Of a stretch of 64,000 bases of DNA, positions 36,220-44,043 are shown in pieces. Source of the stretch: Neptuniibacter halophilus (GTDB lineage Bacteria; Pseudomonadota; Gammaproteobacteria; Pseudomonadales; Balneatricaceae); the NCBI RefSeq assembly GCF_030295765.1, contig NZ_AP027292.1, positions 3,658,001-3,722,000 of the forward strand, in the 5' to 3' direction. Positions within the stretch are counted from its first letter, which is position 1, and the number at the start of each line of letters is the position of its first letter. Both the position numbers and the translations under genes were made by a program. The notes under the pieces were generated by a model. That model was given only the letters and a program-made list of their open reading frames with translations. It searched no databases and was not told the DNA's origin.

Positions 36220-36780
36220 TTACAGCTCATTCGCGAGCTTTTTATAGCCTTCAACCAGCCAGTGATTGGCAGCAACAACCGACTCAGAAAACGAGGAATA
36301 GTCTGGTGGAACTTGCTCAATCTGGTTGAGATCAAAATCAGGGCCGATGTTGGTCATCGGCGGAACATGCATCTGTGCCGGCAGGTCCATGCCATCCACC
36401 ACGCAGTTATGACGAATGACGCAGCCATCATTCACCTGAGCGCGAAATACCACACTGTTAAAGCCGATGAAGACATCATCACCGACTTCACAGGGACCAT
36501 GAATGATTGATCGGTGAGCAATGGATGTACGCTCTCCGATGGTCACCGCAGCACCTGACTTTGAATGAATCACCACACCATCCTGAATATTAGAATCACG
36601 GCGAATGATTATCGGTTCCAGCATGCCATTCTCATCAACCTCATCAGCACGGATAACCGCATAGGGGCCAACAAATACATTCTCTTCAATAATCACCCGA
36701 CCACAGATGATCGCTGTCGGGTCGATAAACGCTTTTTCGGATACTTCAGGGCTTATGCCGGAAGGATTTTTTCTTAACAT
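36220..36780 (-). CDS. cam: Gamma-class carbonic anhydrase-like hexapeptide protein, Zur-regulon type
   Basis: A 186-residue left-handed beta-helix protein (IICGRVIIEENVFVGPYAVI, IIRRDSNIQDGVVIH, GERTSIAHRSIIHGPCEVGD, IGFNSVVFRAQVNDGCVIRH). His residues in QDGVVIH, SIAHRS and VIRHN sit where gamma-carbonic anhydrases bind metal. It lies 32 bp after a pyrQ-like gene. In Pseudomonas the same pair is a Zur-controlled set that substitutes for zinc enzymes under zinc starvation; the Zur box here supports this role. ATG 36780 is preferred: the longer frame to 36894 overlaps pyrQ. Confidence 0.85.
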   Translation of the reverse strand: MLRKNPSGISPEVSEKAFIDPTAIICGRVIIEENVFVGPYAVIRADEVDENGMLEPIIIRRDSNIQDGVVIHSKSGAAVTIGERTSIAHRSIIHGPCEVGDDVFIGFNSVVFRAQVNDGCVIRHNCVVDGMDLPAQMHVPPMTNIGPDFDLNQIEQVPPDYSSFSESVVAANHWLVEGYKKLANEL

Positions 36781-36812
36781 AGTGGCTGATCCTGCATCAT
36801 TAGATTTGAAGG

Positions 36813-38144
36813 TTAATTCTCGAAAGATAACGCCATGGCGTTGATAGGGGACGTGGTTTGCTGACCATCGAACACCAGAGCGCCATTCACCCAAGTGGAT
36901 AGAATTTTTGAAGAAAAACGGTGCCCGTCAAACGGGGTCCAGCCGCAGTGATAATGACAATTCTGGTGACTGACCGGGGTGCCGGCCAAAGGATCAACCA
37001 ACACAAGGTCAGCAAAATACCCTTCACGCAGGTACCCCCGATCAATAATTCCATATCGGATAGCGGGGTTATGGGCTGTTTTCTCTACGATCTGTGCAAC
37101 CGATATTTTCTGGTTATGTGCATGATCCAGCAAACTGAGTAACGCATGCTCTACCAGCGGCAAACCAGCGGGCGCTTTACTGTATTCTGCCTGCTTTTCC
37201 TGCCAGGTATGCGGCGCATGATCGGTGGCAATAATATCTATCTGGCCGGAATGCAGCGCTTCAAACAGAGCCGCACGATCAGCGGAGGACTTAATGGCCG
37301 GGTTACACTTAATCAGATTGCCCCGGTCCGGGTAATCTTCATCACTGAACCACAGGTGATGCACGCATGCTTCTGCAGTGATCCGCTTATTAGCGACAGG
37401 GCCCGGCGCGAACAGGCTTAATTCCCGTTGCGTAGTGATATGCAGTACATGCAGCCTGCTGTTGTATTTTTTTGCCAGATCTACGGCATAGGATGAAGAG
37501 GCATAGCAGGCTTCTGCAGAACGAATTTTGGGATGATCCTGAATGCCCGGCTGAATGCCTGCTTTGAGGTATTTATCAAGGTTACGTTGCATAACCGGGC
37601 CGCTTTCGCAGTGGGTTACGATAAGGGCCGGACTTTCACGGAAAATCGCATCAAGGGCATGAGGCGCTTCAACGAGCAGATCACCGGTCGATGCGCCCAT
37701 AAACACCTTAACGCCACAGTGACGGGACAGATCGAGGCGTTTTATCTCGTCCAGATTATTTTCAGTGGCGCCTAAATAAAAGGAATAGTTAGCCCGCGAA
37801 TGTTGCGCCGCCAACTGATATTTATGCTCTAACGCTTCAAGGGTGGTGGTTGCAGGGCTGACGTTAGGCATCTCCATAAAGCTGGTAATACCGCCGGCAA
37901 CCGCAGCCCGCGACTCACTGGCGATGGTGCCTTTGTGGGTCAGCCCGGGTTCACGGAAATGAACCTGATCATCAATCATCCCGGGCATCAACAACAACCC
38001 CTGCGCATCTATCACCTTGTCATCCGCTTTCGCAGGAATATCCCGGGCGATTTGTTCAATACGTTCTCCTGCTATACGCAAGTCAGCAACAAACGCCTTA
38101 CCTTCATTAAACAGAGTGGCATTTTTAATCAAGGTGGCTTTCAT
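36813..38144 (-). CDS. pyrQ: Dihydroorotase paralogue PyrQ-type (zinc-starvation pyrimidine enzyme)
   Basis: A 443-residue amidohydrolase of the dihydroorotase family, which closes carbamoyl-aspartate to dihydroorotate. The metal-site strand reads DDQVHFREPG, with Gln at the first of the usual HxH histidines. The carboxylated-Lys region reads GVKVFMGASTGDLLV, then THCES, LHVLHIT and IIATDHAPHTWQEK. The DDQVHFREP form is the one seen in Zur-regulated PyrQ proteins, thought to work when zinc is scarce. ATG 38144 (MKATLIKNA) is preferred to the upstream in-frame codon. A 19-bp Zur-type palindrome lies 41 bp upstream. Confidence 0.88.
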   Translation of the reverse strand: MKATLIKNATLFNEGKAFVADLRIAGERIEQIARDIPAKADDKVIDAQGLLLMPGMIDDQVHFREPGLTHKGTIASESRAAVAGGITSFMEMPNVSPATTTLEALEHKYQLAAQHSRANYSFYLGATENNLDEIKRLDLSRHCGVKVFMGASTGDLLVEAPHALDAIFRESPALIVTHCESGPVMQRNLDKYLKAGIQPGIQDHPKIRSAEACYASSSYAVDLAKKYNSRLHVLHITTQRELSLFAPGPVANKRITAEACVHHLWFSDEDYPDRGNLIKCNPAIKSSADRAALFEALHSGQIDIIATDHAPHTWQEKQAEYSKAPAGLPLVEHALLSLLDHAHNQKISVAQIVEKTAHNPAIRYGIIDRGYLREGYFADLVLVDPLAGTPVSHQNCHYHCGWTPFDGHRFSSKILSTWVNGALVFDGQQTTSPINAMALSFEN

Positions 38145-38184
38145 CGGCACTGGCTCCCTTTAAATTCAATCAGATAACGCGATA

Positions 38185-38203
38185 AATGTTATACTATAAC
38201 ATT
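38185..38203. promoter_or_regulatory. Zur-type operator of pyrQ-cam
   Basis: AATGTTATACTATAACATT is a perfect 19-bp palindrome centred at 38194 and matches the gammaproteobacterial Zur consensus (TGTTATA-N-TATAACA). It overlaps AT-rich sequence suited for a -10 element, 41-59 bp before the pyrQ ATG, so zinc-loaded Zur would block transcription. Confidence 0.85.
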
Positions 38204-38560
38204 AACAATCTAAAGCTCGGATCATGCGAAAGATCAACAACAGAGTGGAGGCGGGAGGGGCAATACAAAGACTTTGATGCGCCGCGCTGCGCCGTGTTAG
38301 AGGATTAACGTCCAACGCAACGAAAACGCAGGATAAAACTATCGTTAGTGTTGTGATGACTGCTTCAGGGGCCTGAACTGCCTCTTGGCATCTAGCGGCA
38401 ATAACAACCCGAAGGGCTTGTTATTTACAGGTTCATGCAATGCGGGTTTGGGGACTGTCAGTGGCACTGAGGGCAGGGTGGTGCACGGAAATACTCCCCC
38501 CGTTTAGTAATACGGGGGGAAGAAACTACATAACCGGAATTTGGCATGTGTTTTCAGAAT
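38204..38560. other. Non-coding stretch with two hairpins
   Basis: No convincing gene in these 357 bases. ATAACAACCC (38401-38410), GAA, then GGG and TTGTTAT (38414-38424) form a hairpin with one bulge. TCCCCCCGT (38495-38503) / ACGGGGGGA (38512-38520) form a 9-bp GC stem just past the stop of the minus-strand gene at 38561; it may terminate that gene, though the T-run (GTATTT) is weak. Confidence 0.4.
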
Positions 38561-39016
38561 CTACTTTTTAACTAAACGGATTGTTCGTTCTGCTTTTGTG
38601 CTGTTATTTGTATAGACTCGGATCTCGGAACTGTTTTTAAGCTCTTTCCTTAGCTTTTGGTTTTCCTCTTGGAGTCTGTTCAGATCTCTGTGTATGTCTC
38701 CCATGATCGACATGAAGAAACTGAAGTTTTCCATTTGGATGCTGTTAACCAGGTATCCATTGGGGCAGCTGATTTCCCCATCTATCACATACCATCCCGG
38801 TGGCCATCCCGGTATCTTTCCAAGTAGTTTAAGCTGCAGCAGCTCCTTATGTGCATCTGATAGCTTTTGTTTTTTGTTAATGATCTTGTTTGCGTGTGAT
38901 TTACTAAATCCGCAGATCTCTACGAGGTCATTTTCAAAGACAATAGCAGTGCGGTATCCATCGCTTAACTTGATTCGCTTCGCTAGTGCAGATTTCTTTG
39001 AGTGAAAGTTTTTCAT
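38561..39016 (-). CDS. Phage-like small protein (DUF3653-like), possible HTH
   Basis: A 151-residue basic protein. Residues about 20-60 look like a helix-turn-helix (AIVFENDLVEICGFSKSHAN, KIINKKQKLSDAHKELLQLK), followed by WPPGWYVIDGEISCPNGYLV, reminiscent of small phage or integrated-element proteins (DUF3653-like; match made from memory). A coiled coil (DLNRLQEENQKLRKELKN) precedes the basic C-terminus. Its codon use is AT-richer than the neighbours and it is flanked on both sides by 350-400 bases of non-coding DNA, which suggests horizontal origin. ATG 39016 (MKNFHSKK) is the likely start. Confidence 0.6.
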   Translation of the reverse strand: MKNFHSKKSALAKRIKLSDGYRTAIVFENDLVEICGFSKSHANKIINKKQKLSDAHKELLQLKLLGKIPGWPPGWYVIDGEISCPNGYLVNSIQMENFSFFMSIMGDIHRDLNRLQEENQKLRKELKNSSEIRVYTNNSTKAERTIRLVKK

Positions 39017-39430
39017 GGTAAACAGCATCCCTGTGCATTTTTCGATTGTGTTATCCGCCTCAGTGAGGGGACAGGGAATTTAGCTGTTTTTAGGCGGCTA
39101 ATGTCCGTTTGAAGTATGCTCAAAATACTGCTGTATGAATGGGGTTTGTTCATAATGAAACAAAATATCGCATTTAACATAATATATATTATACGTAATT
39201 GCATATTTCAGGCTATTCAGGGTCATTAGCCTATGCGATTGCTTACTTCTTAGTGATGGCAAAGCTCTGCTGAAGTGTAAAAAAGCTCCGTGTTAGCGCC
39301 CGGTAATTTGCTGCATAAGAGCAAAATACCGGGGCTGACTATGGGCCTAACGAGGATGCACTACATGATCAGATGATGAGTATCGGAGGTGTTTTGCGAA
39401 TGCCAGCCAGTGACGAAAGCTGGCGTTTTT
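39017..39430. other. AT-rich non-coding stretch with a long hairpin at 39299-39333
   Basis: No convincing gene. CCCGGTAATTTGCT (39299-39312) pairs with AGCAAAATACCGGG (39320-39333) over 14 positions with one mismatch and a 7-nt loop; outer AGC/GCT extends it past a bulged G. The bases 39170-39205 are very AT-rich (AATATATATTATACG) and could be a promoter for either strand. Together with the plus-strand terminator at 39402-39432 this would fit a small plus-strand RNA (inference). Confidence 0.4.
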
Positions 39431-39432
39431 TT
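39402..39432 (+). terminator. Plus-strand intrinsic terminator without an upstream plus-strand gene
   Basis: GCCAGC (39402-39407) and GCTGGC (39419-39424) form the stem, followed by G and seven T (39426-39432). Its T-run points rightward, yet no plus-strand gene is seen since 33.7 kb, so it may end a small RNA. Confidence 0.65.
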
Positions 39433-39712
39433 ACGCGCGGGATACAGGTGTTGCAGCGGACTGGTAGCTGCAAAGCAATGCCGGATGCAGGTTGATCAGC
39501 TCGCCGGTGATATCAGATTCAACCACCAGAAACGATGCTTCAGGCGCCATACTGTGGAGCTTGGCAACCACTTCGTAAAGCTGGTATTTGTGGAGTTTAA
39601 AGGTGTTGGATTCGTAAAGATCGGCATCCAGCATGACGCTGTCGCCGACAGAGATCTCATTCCAGAGCAGTTCAGTTTCAAGGTGCAGTTCGGTGTAATC
39701 CAGCACAGTCAT
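39431..39712 (-). CDS. Small protein of unknown function (93 aa)
   Basis: A 93-residue acidic, soluble protein (ELHLETELLWNEISVGDSVM, LHKYQLYEVVAKLHSMAPEA, SFLVVESDITGELINLHPAL). No signal peptide or known motif recognised. The beta-rich pattern (SVMLDADLY, SFLVVESD) suggests a small barrel or SH3-like fold, a guess. It lies 33 bp after the orphan response regulator gene on the same strand and may be co-transcribed with it. Its stop codon overlaps the T-run of the plus-strand terminator. Confidence 0.55.
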   Translation of the reverse strand: MTVLDYTELHLETELLWNEISVGDSVMLDADLYESNTFKLHKYQLYEVVAKLHSMAPEASFLVVESDITGELINLHPALLCSYQSAATPVSRA

Positions 39713-39745
39713 ACGCAGACCCTCGTGATGAGAGAAACTAACAGC

Positions 39746-40423
39746 TTAAGCTTGGACGATATTGTGACGAATTGCGAGGTGAACGAGTTCGGAATTATTG
39801 CTGATTTTTAGCTTACGGAAGATATTGGTACGGTGCGCATGGACCGTTTTCGGGCTGAGAAACATCTCTTCAGCAACCTGAGATACCGTTCGCCCTTCAG
39901 CCAGAAAAGAGAAAATCTGCAGCTCTCGCCTGGTAAGGCTGGCCAGTGAAGCAGACTCACCTGCGCCCTCCCCGCTGATTCTGGAGCGAATCTCTTCGGT
40001 AATATACTCCTCACCCGCATAGATCGCTTTAACCGCTTCCAGCAGCTCATCAGGGGCACAGCGCTTGGTCAGAAACCCTTTGGCGCCCGCGCTCACCACA
40101 TGCGCCGGGAAAGGATCAATCTCCATCGCAGTTAATACCAGCACCCTGGCCTCAGGATCATGGGAAATAATCCTCCGGATCGCTTCAAGCCCGCCATTGA
40201 GGTTCTGGCTGACTTCTTCCGTGTTCGCATCCGAGGGCATATTAAGGTCCATGATGACCACGTCCGGCTGATGTGTAGCATACATGTCGCAAGCCGATTG
40301 ACCATTATCCGCTTCACCAACGATCTCAATACTGTCATCAGCAATCAGCAGACGCTGGAATCCAGCCCTGACTAACGGATGATCATCAACAAGAAGAATT
40401 TTAATGGGGCTGGTAAAGCTCAT
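39746..40423 (-). CDS. Orphan NarL-family response regulator with an unusual receiver insertion
   Basis: A 225-residue two-component regulator. The receiver domain has the acidic pair in ILLVDDHPLVRAG and the phospho-Asp in DVVIMDLNMP, with the switch Thr in LVLTAME and Lys in GFLTKRC. A LuxR HTH follows (LTRRELQIFSFLAEGRTVSQ, LSPKTVHAHRTNIFRKLKI). Between the phospho-Asp loop and helix 3 there is an extra SDANTEEVSQNLNGGL stretch not usual for the family. No kinase gene is adjacent. ATG 40423 (MSFTSPIKIL) gives the normal length. The genes on either side are unknown. Confidence 0.88.
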   Translation of the reverse strand: MSFTSPIKILLVDDHPLVRAGFQRLLIADDSIEIVGEADNGQSACDMYATHQPDVVIMDLNMPSDANTEEVSQNLNGGLEAIRRIISHDPEARVLVLTAMEIDPFPAHVVSAGAKGFLTKRCAPDELLEAVKAIYAGEEYITEEIRSRISGEGAGESASLASLTRRELQIFSFLAEGRTVSQVAEEMFLSPKTVHAHRTNIFRKLKISNNSELVHLAIRHNIVQA

Positions 40424-40515
40424 TTCAGGGCCTATTCGATATGCGCACAAACAGGTTTAAGTGTGCTGTTAATATTTTTATGGATCAATCAGTTAGCTGG
40501 CTATTCTGAAGTAAT

Positions 40516-40959
40516 TTAAAGGGCAGATTCAGGTGCAATGGCATCCGCGCCTTTATAAACATCATGGCAGTTCACATCCAGCGCTCCCGCACTGGAAATC
40601 TCTTCCATGGGAACATGTGCCGGAATGGCGACCAGCTCATCACTGTATCCGACTAACTGAATTCCTTCCTGCCGGCAGTGCTTCAGAACCTTTTCCAATG
40701 CCCGGATAACGGCGATCTGACGGCCGCTTAACTGATCTTTAGGGACTGTTTTTGGCTTACTGGACACCTGGCGAATGGCATAACCATCCTCGTCCAGCAG
40801 CTGAATTGTGACATTTTTTCGCTTCTCTTCGATGAGCAGCGCTTTTGCCTTAAGGAACAATGCCTCGGTGGTACAGCAGACCGCATCTTCAGGAGTACAC
40901 TGATGCAGTGCAGCAATGATTTCCGCACGATCCGCAGTTTCACTTAAAACAATATCCAT
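40516..40959 (-). CDS. Protein of unknown function (147 aa)
   Basis: A 147-residue soluble protein with no signal peptide. It contains a Cys pair (HQCTPEDAVCCTTEALFLKA), a charged helix (KALLIEEKRKNVTIQLLDED) and a conserved-looking middle (SGRQIAVIRALEKVLKHCRQ, then GYSDELVAIPAHVPMEEI). I do not recognise the family. It sits 92 bp before the response regulator gene on the same strand, so it could belong to the same unit. Opposite-strand frames are fragmented. Confidence 0.6.
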   Translation of the reverse strand: MDIVLSETADRAEIIAALHQCTPEDAVCCTTEALFLKAKALLIEEKRKNVTIQLLDEDGYAIRQVSSKPKTVPKDQLSGRQIAVIRALEKVLKHCRQEGIQLVGYSDELVAIPAHVPMEEISSAGALDVNCHDVYKGADAIAPESAL

Positions 40960-41055
40960 TTCAGCCGGTTACCTGTCAAAATTAAACGTTTCCCTTGTAG
41001 GGTTTTCAGCTCGGCACAGCGCCTTCAAGGGTACCATTCCTGCTGCTGCAGTGCA

Positions 41056-41757
41056 TTATGATTGTTGCGCCTTTAATACGGCATTTTCCTGCTGCAGCCG
41101 AAGCACTTCCTGTTGAAGGCCCGATTTATCATTGATCAAAATATCGATCTGCTTATTCAGTCGTTTATTTTCTTCCCTGAGCGTGCGCGCAGTAACCTGC
41201 AGCTCAATATAATCATCAAGGTTCTGGCTGCCCGCAGACATCAGACTCGCCTGTTTCAGCTCTCGAGCCATAGCTTCTTTTGCTGCCTGCTCGCCAATCA
41301 GCCGGCTTTCACACTCTGCCAGTTTCAGGTGCAATTCCCGCTTTTCATTGCTGATTTGATCATTATCTTTAAGCAACTGAATGCACTGACCGCGCAGATC
41401 CTTCAGCTCCTGCTGAGTCTCATGGCTCTCCTGCCCTTGTGCTTTAAGCTTCCGCCTGAACTCTCTCTCAAGCTCCTGTTTGCGCTCTTCGAATGCGTGC
41501 TCCGCATAACCCAGCGCCTGATGCCAGAGCTTAGCCGCTGACTCAGCAACAGGATCCGGAATCATTGGGTGAGAGCTGTTGGCTTTCATCCGCTCACCAA
41601 GCTCCTGCCACCAGCTATTCAGCGCCTTATTGATGGTGGTAATAGAGCCGCTACCCATGCGCTCCCTGACATTCTGCTGGGTCGGGCGAACACCCTCCTT
41701 CAAAAGCTGATCAGCGACGGCCTTAGCTTGTTCCTGAGTGCTGTTTTTGGCTGGCAT
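41056..41757 (-). CDS. KfrA-like DNA-binding coiled-coil protein
   Basis: A 233-residue protein. Residues about 5-60 match the KfrA N-terminal DNA-binding domain ([40 protein letters not shown]); the rest is a long, heptad-rich coiled coil (about 85-233, [14 protein letters not shown] helices, ending [15 protein letters not shown]). Plasmid KfrA is an autorepressor that also helps partition; chromosomal relatives are less studied. ATG 41757 is chosen over TTG 41769. A 26-bp inverted repeat 10-35 bp upstream is a likely self-operator. Confidence 0.8.
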   Translation of the reverse strand: MPAKNSTQEQAKAVADQLLKEGVRPTQQNVRERMGSGSITTINKALNSWWQELGERMKANSSHPMIPDPVAESAAKLWHQALGYAEHAFEERKQELEREFRRKLKAQGQESHETQQELKDLRGQCIQLLKDNDQISNEKRELHLKLAECESRLIGEQAAKEAMARELKQASLMSAGSQNLDDYIELQVTARTLREENKRLNKQIDILINDKSGLQQEVLRLQQENAVLKAQQS

Positions 41758-41766
41758 ATTAGTATC

Positions 41767-41792
41767 CAATATGTACTGTATGATACATATTG
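41767..41792. promoter_or_regulatory. Inverted repeat, candidate KfrA-like operator
   Basis: CAATATGTA (41767-41775) and TACATATTG (41784-41792) are exact reverse complements around an 8-bp spacer (CTGTATGA). It sits between the KfrA-like gene and the divergent GAPDH gene, 10 bp before the KfrA-like ATG and 95 bp before the GAPDH start. It is not a LexA box: the CTG at 41776 lacks a CAG partner. Confidence 0.55.
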
Positions 41793-41886
41793 TATTTTAA
41801 TGCCCATACATTGCAACTCATTAAACCAAGCTAAATCACTAAGTTATGAGCTAAGCTATCAAAAGAGACCACAAGGAGAGCGATGT

Positions 41887-42891
41887 ATGACTATGCGTAT
41901 AGCGATAAATGGTTATGGCAGGATTGGCCGCAACGTTCTGCGCGCCCTTTATGAGTCAACCAACCACAAGGATCTGAAGATTGTTGCCATTAATGATCTG
42001 TGCGATCCACAGGTTAATGCTCATCTGACTGAGTACGACAGTGTGCACGGTAAATTCAGGCATGCGGTGCGGGCCACAGATCACTCACTGAGGGTGGCTG
42101 ATGATGAGATTGATGTATTCCATGAAAAAGAGGCCTCCGCCCTGCCCTGGCGTGAGCTGAATATCGATCTGGTGTTTGAGTGCACCGGCCGCTATACCAG
42201 CCGCGACGCTGCGGAAGAGCACCTTAAGGCAGGTGCAAAACGGGTGCTGATCTCAGCGCCGGGTACCGATGCAGATGTCACGGTGGTTTTCGGTGTTAAT
42301 CACCACACCCTTAAACCCGAACACCGGATTATCTCTAATGCTTCCTGTACCACCAACTGCCTTGCCCCCATGGCGAAGGTACTAAATGATACGTTCGGTA
42401 TTGAAAGCGGCGTAATGACAACCATCCACGCTTATACCAATGATCAGCACCTGACTGATGCCTTTAGTGGCGACCTGTATCGCGCCAGAGCGGCGGCCAC
42501 ATCGATGATTCCAACCCGAACCGGCGCGGCTAAAGCGGTGGGACTGGTTCTGCCTGAGCTGAATGGCAAGCTCTCGGGGATGGCGGTCAGGGTGCCTACG
42601 GCGAATGTATCACTGGTAGATCTGAGTTTTATCCCGCACCGTCAGTGCAGTGCTGAAGAGATTAACGCACGGCTTCTGAAGGCCAGTCATGAAGAGTTCA
42701 GCGGCATCATAGGCTACAACGATAAGCCGCTGGTCTCGGTAGATTTTAACCATCATACCGAGTCATGTATCTTTGATGCGACCCAGACCATCTGCAGCGA
42801 CAGGCTGATCAAAGTCTTCGCCTGGTATGACAACGAGTGGGGGTTTTCTAACCGAATGCTGGATACAGCAAGCTACATTGCCACGCTGTAA
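41887..42891 (+). CDS. gap: Type I glyceraldehyde-3-phosphate dehydrogenase
   Basis: A 334-residue glycolytic/gluconeogenic enzyme converting glyceraldehyde-3-phosphate to 1,3-bisphosphoglycerate. The NAD site starts [15 protein letters not shown], with Asp in AINDL favouring NAD. The catalytic Cys lies in [12 protein letters not shown], with the His in HAYTNDQ, then [20 protein letters not shown] and [18 protein letters not shown] lies 8 bp before ATG 41887; the frame extends upstream to 41569 but that overlaps the KfrA-like gene antisense. It is divergent from the KfrA-like gene and followed by a strong terminator. Confidence 0.93.
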   Translation: MTMRIAINGYGRIGRNVLRALYESTNHKDLKIVAINDLCDPQVNAHLTEYDSVHGKFRHAVRATDHSLRVADDEIDVFHEKEASALPWRELNIDLVFECTGRYTSRDAAEEHLKAGAKRVLISAPGTDADVTVVFGVNHHTLKPEHRIISNASCTTNCLAPMAKVLNDTFGIESGVMTTIHAYTNDQHLTDAFSGDLYRARAAATSMIPTRTGAAKAVGLVLPELNGKLSGMAVRVPTANVSLVDLSFIPHRQCSAEEINARLLKASHEEFSGIIGYNDKPLVSVDFNHHTESCIFDATQTICSDRLIKVFAWYDNEWGFSNRMLDTASYIATL

Positions 42892-42912
42892 GTCTTTAAG
42901 AGGGGTTAGATC

Positions 42913-42951
42913 GGCTAATCTGGCAGCCCTGAAATGACTGTCAGATTAGCC
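42913..42951. terminator. Bidirectional terminator between gap and sapC
   Basis: GGCTAATCTG (42913-42922) and CAGATTAGCC (42942-42951) pair perfectly, with CAG/CTG extending the stem inward. T-rich sequence (TTCTGCTTT) follows on the plus strand. It lies between two convergent stop codons. Confidence 0.75.
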
Positions 42952-42961
42952 TTCTGCTTTA

Positions 42962-43723
42962 CTACGCCTCTACCGTTTCCTCAGTGACGGCTGGCTCAGT
43001 CTGCTTCTCAGTGGCCAGATCGATCATCACTGAGAAGTTTTTCATTGACTGCAGGTGAATGTAGATCATCTCCAGCTCACCGCTTTTGGCCAGTTCTGAC
43101 AGTGTGTCGCCCGGCAGCGTATTAAGTTTGCCGCGGTTGATTCCTAAAAAGCCGGTGAGTGACATCTGCTTCCCTGTCTCAAGTGCCACCTTCGCCTGCA
43201 TAGGCTCGAAGAGGTCCAGTTCCTTCAGTCTTTTTGTGAACGCCTGCGTTCTTTTAAAGTGTGCCTGGTACTCCTCAACAAATGAAAGAACACTCTTCAG
43301 GTATTGAGTTCTCTCCCCTTCGGCGTCGAACAGGCGCTCCCCCACACCCTCCTGGTTAAACCCTTCAAAGCTTTCATCAATGCAGAGCATTAATGTGCTT
43401 CCGTCATCCGTGGTTGAGAATACAAAAGGATAACGACGCACAAAGGCGGGTATATATTTAGCCTTCCAGTGCCCCTCCTCATCAACAAACATATTCCGTT
43501 CGTCTGACACACCCAGTATCGCTACAGGCAGTACCGCATCATCTGTCTGAGCAAAAACAACCGGGTATTCCTGTGCGGCGTTCGGAAACTCTACTGCCAT
43601 TAAAGGAACAGAGTTTGTTGATCTGGCGTACTCATAATTGCTACCCACTTTCACAGACCAATCCCTGTGTTTGCTGCTGGAGACGGGTACTGCATTCGTA
43701 TAGAACAACAATTGCTTACTCAC
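42962..43723 (-). CDS. SapC-family protein
   Basis: A 253-residue protein of the SapC family (VPLMAVEFPNAAQEYPVVFA, YIPAFVRRYPFVFS, LCIDESFEGFNQEG, ERLFDAEGERTQYLKSVLSF), named after an S-layer-linked gene of Campylobacter; its biochemical role is not known. No signal peptide is visible. Start chosen: GTG 43723, because GGAGG stands seven bases before it; the ORF can extend to 43783 but lacks a ribosome site there. It lies just downstream of the giant-protein secretion operon on the same strand, 320 bp apart, so a functional link is possible but unproven. Confidence 0.8.
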   Translation of the reverse strand: MSKQLLFYTNAVPVSSSKHRDWSVKVGSNYEYARSTNSVPLMAVEFPNAAQEYPVVFAQTDDAVLPVAILGVSDERNMFVDEEGHWKAKYIPAFVRRYPFVFSTTDDGSTLMLCIDESFEGFNQEGVGERLFDAEGERTQYLKSVLSFVEEYQAHFKRTQAFTKRLKELDLFEPMQAKVALETGKQMSLTGFLGINRGKLNTLPGDTLSELAKSGELEMIYIHLQSMKNFSVMIDLATEKQTEPAVTEETVEA

Positions 43724-44043
43724 GACATTCCCTCCGTGATTTATGCATTGGACTGACAAAACAGGGATGCGAAATTGATTCATTCAGACTGCTCTGCGCC
43801 CCTTTCCGTCGATAGCAAATGACCTCCGGGTGCGCCTTTTAGTCCAGGAAAATTCAGGATTCTCCCTGCCTGACCCTAGGTAACTATAGTTGAAGATTCG
43901 GTGCCGCGAGCAAAAATTAAAACAGTTGTTTATGCTTTTTTTATGAACATTATGCTATGGCATACTGGATTTTAATTATAAGGACACCCTTTGATTATTA
44001 TTCATATAATCAGTAGGTTAAGTAATTATATTAACCATTTACA
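43724..44043. other. Non-coding gap between sapC and the secretion operon
   Basis: No gene recognised. Two AT-rich hairpins follow the adaptor gene's stop: TGATTAT (43992-43998) / ATAATCA (44006-44012) and GGTTAA (44016-44021) / TTAACC (44031-44036). They may weakly terminate the operon. The AT-rich stretch near 43910-43980 (minus strand) is the best place for a sapC promoter. Confidence 0.35.

Noticed and set aside
39013..39204. 63-codon minus-strand frame upstream of the phage-like gene
   Set aside because: Low-complexity AT-rich region that looks like promoter; no start context.
39291..39360. GTTAG...CTAAC ends around a long hairpin, considered as an integron attC site
   Set aside because: In attC the outer core sequences run RYYYAAC ... 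GTTRRRY; here they are in the opposite order on both strands, and no integrase gene or cassette array is present.
41767..41792. Considered as a LexA box because of CTGTATGATACAT
   Set aside because: No CAG follows at the required spacing; the symmetry is CAATATGTA/TACATATTG instead.
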